A stretch of DNA of 64,000 nt, taken from positions 186,001 through 250,000 of the forward strand of contig BDSL01000078.1 in the NCBI GenBank assembly GCA_003116995.1, read 5' to 3'. Below, piece after piece: positions 55,398-64,000 of this stretch (positions are counted from its first letter, which is position 1; every line of letters begins with the position of its first letter). The position numbers and the translations under genes are program-made. This DNA comes from Yamagishiella unicocca. Its lineage: Eukaryota; Chlorophyta; Chlorophyceae; Chlamydomonadales; Volvocaceae. Under the pieces are notes generated by a model that was not told the DNA's origin, did not search any database, and saw nothing but the letters and a program-made list of their open reading frames with translations.

Positions 55398-58300
55398 ATG
55401 GCAGCTGCTACTTGTGAGATTTGTGGCTATGATGGATCGCTTAGTTGGTTGATTCGATGCAAGAACAGCCACAGGTGCGCAGTGAACATCGTGCAGCTCA
55501 ATGTCCTAGGAGGCCTCAGGCTGCCGAACTCTAGGCTCGCAGATAGGAGATTGGCATCCCTGCAGCTCAGAAACGACATCTTTGTCATTTATATGGCTTT
55601 ATGGCCGCTTTCCGGAGAATTGGCACGACGGACGGTCAACTGGCCATTTCTCGTGCCTTTTGGTTTTTGCAGGTGTGGCCAAGGACGCCACCTGTATTGC
55701 CTTGAGGGTTTTGAGGTGCCACAGCAAGCGCCGGAGGACCTGGGAGCCCTGGGGCCGCTTGAATGTTCACTGTGCTCGACTGCTTTAAGTAAGTGATGAA
55801 GCCATCCTTGTGTTCGTTTGCATCTTCATGACCCTACTTGACATGCAATCGGTCAGAGGCGGCAGCACCCTCCTGCATTTTATTTTCCGCATGCATCCGG
55901 TTGGCATATGTATCAAACCAGCTTCAGCAATAAACAGGGGGTGTGTGAGTAGTAGTGGGGCTCCAGCAAGCCTGTAAACCCAATGGCTTGAGGCCCTAGC
56001 TTAGGGGCTATACACACCTACCCTTAGGAAACCCAAATTAGGATTTCTCTGTATGCACAGCCTAGTGCATGGCCTACCAGCACCTATCAAAGTGTGGTGG
56101 TACTTGTGTTGACATCCAGGTTCTAAGGGTAGAAAGAAGACATCCACAGTCATTTCTGGCGGCCAGCCCAAGAAACCCATCACTATGAATGGGCAGCAAT
56201 CCAAGCCATCAGAGATGTTTGGGTACACTGGCAGCAGTGCTTTTGCTAGCCTGGATGCCCAAGATGTCATTTCCAAAGTTAATGGGGATGATGATGACAG
56301 CATGAGTGATGTCAACTATGCCAGTGATGGTGACATCAGTCCACAGCCGGATGCAACAGAGCAGGACAGGATGCACACAGTCATCTCATCAGAATACCCG
56401 CTGCAACAGGCAACTTCACAGCACGAAGATATGCTCGACTTCAGCTTTCTTGAGGCAACTGATAATGTTGCTGCAGATGTTCCCAAAGCTTTAATTGCAG
56501 CCTCTGATGGCAGCAGTGAGCAGGGCATTGATGGCCGTCCAGTGAAGAGGATAAGACTCACTGCTATTGAGACTCAGGTGTCCACTCAGGTGCAGCTTGC
56601 AGGCTCTGGCCAGGATGAGTGTAACCTAGAGCCTAGACTAGCAGCAACACATCCTGCTATTGGTAATGCCAATGACTGTAGTAATCCACAGATCATTCCA
56701 GCAGCTTCTGGTTTTGCACATGTTGGCAACAGGGCTGGTGGTCTGATAAAGCACTTCAAGGGGCAGCTTAAGGGAGAAGGCCGACATGCTCAATTCCTTG
56801 ACAATGCCCCAGCACCACCCAACAAGAGGAGGCCCATGGACAAAATACTGGCTGGTGAACGCAATGCATTTGATGATCTCAATGCTGATGCACCTGGGCC
56901 CAGTGTGGTGCATTCCAAATCTGCCAAGCGAGCAGGAGCAGCTGGAACTGGTGGGGCCCCAGAGCAGCATCCAGCCAGAGCATCAGTCCAAACTCATGGA
57001 TCAAGTGATTTGCAAGATAGGCCAGCAGGTGCTGGGACTGCATCTGGTGATTTATCTGGTATGCATGACCAGCAACCAGAAGCGGAAGTGCTGCCAGCAG
57101 GTGCCACAACTGGTCCAGCTCCAAATGGCAAGGTTGGTACAGGTCACTGCATGCGGCCATCTTCAAGTTTTTCAGGCCAAGCACAGCAACCTGGTCGTCG
57201 ATCTGCAGCTGCAAGCAAACAAGGGCAGCTGCCTTTGGGTTTACCTGCTGCAGCCAGTACTGCTGAATGTAGGCCACCTGGTTTTGGTCTGGCTGGCCGG
57301 GGATGGGGCCATCGACCAGCTGGCCGTGGCGCTGGCCGCACCATTTTAGGAGCAGTACCTGCAGGGCGCACAGGGCAGCAGGGAGTTCAGGCTGCCTCAT
57401 TTAACATCATGCAGGTGGGCTAAAATTACCGATGATAACTGCTGGCCATGCGACAAATCCTTTTCAGTACTTGGATGCACATGTATGCCACCCATGTGCT
57501 TTTATGCCATCTTATGTACAACCAATGACCCCCATTGACTGACCCTTGGTCAGTCACCCAAAGAAGGTCCTGAATCGTGGTCCTAAAATGTTATCCAATA
57601 GCCTTTTTTCAATGGGTCCATTGCCCCAAAATTCGTGGGTCATCAGTGGCCCCAAAAATGCAGTTTAGTGATTTCCCATGCACAATAATTGATAGCCCAA
57701 TTGATAGCATAGCAATTGTGTTTTTTCTCATGGGTCAGCCATGCATAAGTAGCAGCATAACAATGTCCACTACCTTGCACATCCATATCACTGACTTGTG
57801 TTAATGGCACTATTGTGGCCTCGTCACTTGCTTGCTTCATTTACCTTCATTCATTCTCCTGCACTATCCTTTTCCTGCCATGATACCCTCGTGGCCCACA
57901 TTCATGATGTTCCTCCAACCCCCCTGCCACAGTCCTCTCCTAGAAGCAGCATCGATCACAGCTACCCAAGCCATTCCTTTCTAAGGCATCCCTTGATGCA
58001 TATGGTCCCTCTTATCTGAATGTGCAGGCTATTGGCAAAAGTTCTGGAGCACCTCAAGGTGTCAGCACAACTAGCGGATTGGGTACTTCTGGAGTACCCC
58101 TGCAAGGGCAGAGCAGTGGATCACACCAAGATGTGTTAGCTCCTCTGAGCAACATGCCCCCTGTGGGCCCATCTCAACCCTCACTGGAGCCAGCAACCCT
58201 ATCACCTGTTAAGGACAGGAGGGTTTCCTTGTGGATTGGGCTTGTTCCTCTGACCTTCAATGCACTGCCACAACAGCGCAAGGTAGGGTTGCTTAGCTCC

Positions 58301-61300
58301 TGCTGATGCTTAGCCAATTATTTAATGTACTCAGGTAACAGTACCTTTTTATTAACAACCCCTGAATTAGTCTATGCACGAATCCACAATGGGCTGGGTT
58401 TAGGAGACTCTGTAATCATGCAGATGATGCTACAGCAAGATGCCATACCTTGAACAATGCAAGCAGGGCTCCGCACTCGTTTTATGGATTATGTGTTAAA
58501 TAAATGTAAGCAGGTTTTTTTACTGTCTGGTTGCTAAATGTTCAGCCATGAAGTTTCCCAATAACATCTGAATCCTGGCTTAGCATATTGATATGTTGTT
58601 CATCAGCCTACATGTGGTGCCCATGCATCTTCACAATCAAGTTTTTTGATCGTGTTTGCTAATATTTCAATGCCTTCTTGCAGCCCTTGTGTTTGACCAT
58701 GACGGCAACCAATCCTCATGACAGCATTGTACGGTTATTTCAACTCCTGCCTACATCTGATAGTGCCCAGAGCTGGAAGCTTATCCTTGACAAAGATGTG
58801 CCATCCAACATCCTAGAGACACGCCAGTAAGTTGCATATTGCAAAATACACTCTAGGAAATTGTAAGCATTGTTTCCTTGGTATAAAACTGGAATAGTGT
58901 TTATTGTTTATTCATTTTGTACTTATAGTGTCTATTGTTTATTATTTATAATTTATTGTTTATTCATTTTGTACACCACCAAACTAGTCATCTGTCTTTT
59001 GAAGTATGATAAAGGTGCTGTGCAAAGTACAGGAAAGGAGGGACGGCTAACTGTTAAATAAACAGAGCCTTGGTAGGTGCAGTCTGCGCCTAGAAGAGGC
59101 TCTAACAAATGTCAGGAAATCCACACCCATGGTGTGCAATCACACACATGCCAGGGGACGGAGCAGGGGGCCAAAATTTCTGCAGGGCACACATCACTGC
59201 TGCTGGCTGAGCCAGTAGATAACCGCAGGATGGGGGAATAAACAACACACTCTATATCTCAATCTGAAAGCAGAAATGCCAAAAATATGTATGGTCCAGC
59301 CTCAAGACACATACATGTACAGCATTCCATACAAAATCTAGCAGCTTCCTTCTGGTGTTTCTGTCTACTCTTGCCATCCCTTTGCTTGCTTGGCACTTAT
59401 ATGGCCTTGGAATTGCTGATGGCCAATTGCCTTGCAGATTCTACCAAGAGAACATGCCCTGTGAAACATGCTTGGTTGTGTACCCTCGATACTCAATAGG
59501 AGCTGCAGACCAAGACTTCAAGCAACTTTTGAGGTGATAAAGGGTGGAGGTGTCTTAACTTACTTCATGCCATGTGATCCCCTGAATACACTGCTGTATA
59601 CACTTTGAACTTGCATACATCTCATTTTCCTGTCACCTTTCCAAAAAACTCTTTAATGCAGGCCAGGGTGATGCCAACCATTGGTTCTTGCCCTTAGTTT
59701 GTTTACCAGCCTGCACTTGCTTAATACACATGGGTTGTCACTTCACTGTAAGCTGATAGCTATTCTGCCCTGGATCTTCTAAGGTGACTTACCGAACTAG
59801 TGAGATGTGTCTCCGGACGTGGATACCAGGAAGAGGATATAGCGCTAATAGTATGCAACAAAGAAGTAATCATCCGCATGTCTGTATGAAGGTGGTATCG
59901 ATAGATACCGTGATATCTCGAGCAAGCACACTAAGTAGCGTGCGGAGGCATGTACGGTGTACGAGTTGCCTTATGGATTAGTGCGCACGGCATAGACGTG
60001 TGCATCCATTTATGTGTCAATAGGTTTAGGGATTTCTGTATAAGCCAAAGCTTACATTCACATTCAAATTCTCTTTTGCTGGTATTATGTGCTCACTAAA
60101 GGCTTTGTGTGACATGTAATCTTCAGTGGTGCAAAGTGTTCTGTGCGACCCCAAATGATCTACTCATTTTTTGTTATACTACGTAGCAAAAAAATGTGTT
60201 ACAATAGTGTGCCACTACTTATAAGCAATTCCCATCTGTGTACTGCAGCAAATTGAGGGAAATGCCAGGAAGCATCCTAGCAATGGAGCTAGGTTCTCAT
60301 ACTCAGGACAAGTTGGCCCGAGATCCATTGCTGGGTTGCCTTCTGGCTTCACCAAGTTGTGGAGGCAAGCCTGCCCCCTATCGCTTATACTTTGTACCTC
60401 ATCAAGTACCAATAGATGGCTTCCACATCAACAAAGGTGTCAAGGACTGTCTGCTTTGCCTCACAGGAAGTAGGCATCATGTAAGTTCATTGGCTGTAGA
60501 AATAATTTCCTGAATGTAAGTGGTGAATATATATAATGATTGCTTACATCTAATAGATGCCAAGTGTTTTTATCAATGTTCCCCCTTAAGCACATAAACT
60601 GGCTTTGGGATTTTGGATGTAAGCAATATCCTTTCCTGATATACATATGTGTGTCTCAGTTTTACTTGAGTAGTATTGGTCATACCTATGCTTTCTTTAT
60701 ACCTTGCTTCAGTATTTACTTGTTCATTTAAACCTAAACAGTGGTCCATGTATGTTATAGATGTGTCATCCCACCTAGATAGCTAGATAGTGTCCATGCA
60801 TTATTACTTGGAGAAATTGGCAAGGTTCAATGGCATGCCTGTGAAGTGCATTAGAGATATCGGTAAATGGGAAGGGCTCCCATCCAATACCTAGTTAGGA
60901 ATATATTATTACAAACTGGTGCAGGCAGTACCTACCCATGTCACACATACGCACTTGATTGTGTTTGTGCATCATTTTCCACATCTTGCAAAGGTTTTGG
61001 TTAAGCAATAATAATTGTCCTTGTCCGTCCTTATCCATACATGCAGATTCACCTAACATCTTCCTGGAATCCCATAGGAGCCATACAGAAAGGTATCAAG
61101 GGAATTCTTAAACATTCTAGCAAGGTAAGCTGTAATAATAATAATAATAATGAGTACGCTGGCGCTAGGCCTAGCATGTATTACGGGGGCGGGGCGGTGA
61201 GGGTGTTAGTACACCCTATACGCTCGTGCCACCTGAGGTAAGCTGTACGTATAGGTGCCAACTATGTAGCTCCATCCACTAGGTGCAGATATTACTCACT

Positions 61301-64000
61301 TACTAGCTTACATAAGGGTGACAAATAAAACTGCACCAATTTACCTATAATGTTGTTTACATGTTTAAAATTCTATGAAATGCCACCCTGTTCTTTATCA
61401 TGATTCTCATGCACACATATTTTGGCAAGCGGGGCACACCTATCTGATCACATACATTTGTTTGTGTCTATTCAGGAGGGAACAAAAATCAGCCGCAAGG
61501 TGCAGTTCAGGCACCTAGATCAAGGTGCTCATGAGCAAGTCAGCAGAGCACAAATACAAAAGGAATGCAAGGAGGAGAGGGAGAAGGATGTTAAAAGCCG
61601 CCTTGCCAAGAAGAGAAACGACGAAGAGGACAAGGAGGAGAGGGAGGCTGAGCTAGCAGCAGATGAGCAAAATGGTGGGATTGACCAATTGCCTCAGCTC
61701 AATCAGTCACCTGAGATCATGCCACCTGCTGCGATCATGCCAACTGAGATCATGCCAACTGAGATCATGCCAACTGAGATCATGCCAACTGAGATCACCA
61801 GACATAGCAAACAGCCACCATCTAATGTAGAAGACTGTCATCTGCCATCTACTCATTTGGAGGATGTTGCAACTGGCACAGCCCAGTTGTGTCATGCTGC
61901 CATGGCCAATCGCTGTCCAGAAGAATTGTCCACTGTTACTGAAACATTGGCTCCAAGCACAATGGCACTTCCATTGGTCTGGAGTGTGGAGACAAATTGG
62001 GTCACTACTACTGCTGCCCAGTGTACAACATCTTCAAGCCTGGCACCCAATCTGGCAGCACCTCAACCACATATTCCTGGGAACCAGGAGGGAAATGGTG
62101 GGATTCTGACCCTTCAAGCTCTTGGATCTGTTGACAAAACAGCCACATTCAAGGTGGAAACACCTCCAGTTGAGACAATTGTGCAGTCAGCAGGGCATCA
62201 GAATGGGGAACAAGATGCAGCAGAGCAGCAGGTGATGAAATACCAACAGCCATCCCTGCTGATTGCGGGTAATCAGGGTAACATGGAGGACAATGTGTGC
62301 ATGGACAAGCATCCAGGAAGGCAGGCACTGGAGATAGTTTCAAAGAGTATGTCTATTGACAAGGATCCCAATGATATGGTGGTGACAGCCAGCCATGAAG
62401 TCAGTTCTGGCAATGGTGAAAAGAAGGCATTTGACAGCATGGATGGCAGTTCTGTTACTGGTGCTTCTACTGATGAAGACAAGGTTGGAAATCCCCTTTG
62501 GGCCAGCCATCTGCTTGATTGGCGTCTTCTTGTGCCACACACACCTTGCTCTGAGCTTGGTAACCAGGCAGGTGTGCCAGAGCATCAGGTGCCCATAGCA
62601 CAAACCATGACCAGACAACAGCTTTGGAGCTGGCGAGACTTGCTGCCAGGTGTTGGCCCATGCATGCTGCAGTCGGGTTCTAGCAGTGTTCAGCCAGGTG
62701 CGTCAAAGCAGAAGGGTGTTCATGCAGTGCTCTCTTGCAGTACAGACAGTATACAAGCAGTACAGCCATCAGTAAAGCCTGCAGCTGGTGGTGCCTGCTG
62801 GAGCTGGTCAAAGGTTGCAATGCCTGTACTACAAGCAGCTTCACTGGAGCAGTCAGGAGCTCTGTGTCATGGACTGCAGAGCCAGCTACCTCAACTGTGG
62901 CCAAACTTGAAGGTACACTCATGGTAGTAGGTGGGGATGGTGGGTATGATTCATCAGGTTGGTGGTATCTAGCCACCATTCTCATCTAGGAATTATGCTT
63001 TATAGCTGCTCACCTAGCAATATAGGCCACCCATTGATATAAGGAGGTGAATAACAACTCACACGAGCATGTTAAATCCTTTCTCATGTTTGTTTACGCT
63101 ACTGCTGCGTGCACATATACCTCCTTGCAGGCACTGCCTCATATGCCATTGCATGGCTGCTGTATATGGCTTATGGCAACAGATGAAGAATGGCAAGAGC
63201 TTGAATTTGGCATCAAAGAGTCAGCAGCAGTGCTTGGTTTTTCATGGAACAGGGGATGCACACAAAATGCTCCTGAAGATTATACTGGCATCCATGTAAG
63301 TTTGTGCATATGTTAATTTGATTTCCAGATAGGTGGTTAGTATAAGTAACTTACTTCTCAGCAAACTACTGTATGTGTTGTGTTCAGCCAAACTCTAATG
63401 CAGTTATGGAAAGCTGTCCCAAATTAGAAACGTTATTGTAAACGTACCTGTGTCCTGGTACTTTGCATTATTTTTGGATGCAGGTGCTGGCACTGAGCCA
63501 ATATGTGATTGACAATGTGTCTGAACTAACTGGCATAATAATCAAGTCCATTGCAGTGCACCCTGTACAAATCTACAGGTATGTAAGGGTGTGTGACTAC
63601 ACCACCCTTGAAATCATGTGCTGTTCCTCTATCTGCTGGTGCAAGTAGTTATTGCAACAATGATGGTGCCAGGCAGGACTTTATTATGAGTAATTGCTAA
63701 CATTGAGAATATCAAAGTGCGGATTAGGTCAAGGATATATGTGCAGGACAGTAGTTTGGTCTTATAAATGCTTTTAGAATGACCTTGTCATTTTCTTCGC
63801 AAATATGCTCAGTGTCCTACCTGTATGTGCTTTTCGTTTTTTATGCAGTGCCACGTGTGCTGTGCTTGAACAGCCACATATAATAATTGAAAAATGTACC
63901 ATGAATGCCAAGCCACTTAATAAGTGGAAAATGTTCCTACATTTGCCAGGTACCTTGTTTGGAATTGGTAGCCTTTGTATTAATAAATGTCTGTATCTCC
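55398..64000 (+). CDS. Large unknown protein with N-terminal PHD-like zinc finger (3' end outside window)
   Basis: Exons: 55398-55474, 55673-55788, 56120-57414, 58028-58282, 58684-58826, 59438-59533, 60249-60480, 61047-61124, 61476-62912, 63131-63295, 63484-63578, 63849-63949; about 1363 aa so far, all phases closing, then gtacct donor at 63950. Residues 1-65 hold MAAATCEICGYDGSLSWL, RCKNSHRCGQGRHLYC and LECSLC, a Cys4-His-Cys3 spacing of PHD type. A basic KGRKKTSTV stretch and a long disordered region follow, then a more ordered block (VSLWIGLVPLTFNALPQQRK, SWKLILDKDVPSNILETRQF, YRLYFVPHQVPIDGF). Next comes a charged predicted coiled coil (KECKEEREKDVKSRLAKKR), a five-fold IMPTE repeat and a second ordered block (LHGCCIWLMATDEEWQELEF). 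A chromatin-reader role is a guess from the finger alone. Its composition and codon use are AT-richer than those of its neighbours. Confidence 0.75.

Overview
This is nuclear DNA of a green alga, most likely a chlamydomonadalean (volvocine-type) flagellate. The signs are very GC-rich genes broken into many short exons, Ala/Gly/Gln homopolymers in proteins, introns full of minisatellites, TGTAA polyadenylation motifs, short CCCTAAAA (Chlamydomonas-type telomere) runs, and a ciliary gene. The placement is an inference; no marker gene fixes the genus.

Layout. 1-18525 (minus): N-terminal and middle part of an ATM/TEL1 checkpoint kinase, 33 exons seen, cut by the window edge inside the FAT domain. 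20578-20826 (minus): small single-exon SDHAF1-type LYR protein. 21396-24845 (minus): ciliary microtubule inner protein FAP161/CFAP161, 8 exons. 28497-40491 (minus): a soluble, H-NOX-type (haem/NO-binding) guanylate cyclase, 23 coding exons including 7-, 16- and 19-nt micro-exons. 43523-54922 (minus): EFL1, the GTPase that releases eIF6 from 60S subunits, 24 exons. 55398 to beyond 64000 (plus): a long multi-exon gene with an N-terminal PHD-like zinc finger. Its exons and introns are visibly AT-richer than everything to its left, and it is divergent from EFL1.

Exon models were built by hand: each boundary was chosen by GT/GC..AG sites, reading-phase continuity and family match. All phases close, which is good internal support, but no transcript or alignment was available. 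The genes are not an operon and share no pathway.

The main unexplained signal is in the introns. At least 25 copies of short (about 30-55 bp) dispersed elements, with a G-run head and a GAAGACCCG-like core, sit in introns of all four large minus-strand genes. I saw none in exons, intergenic spacers or the AT-rich gene. One copy sits in a perfect 14-bp duplication that includes a 5' splice site. An unrelated 101-bp insert in the AT-rich gene does the same with 12 bp. Other introns carry tandem copies of an exon end plus its splice donor. Together these suggest continuing intron growth by introner-like or splice-site-linked insertion. Intergenic space also holds two foldback (inverted-repeat) elements at 41.4-43.0 kb.
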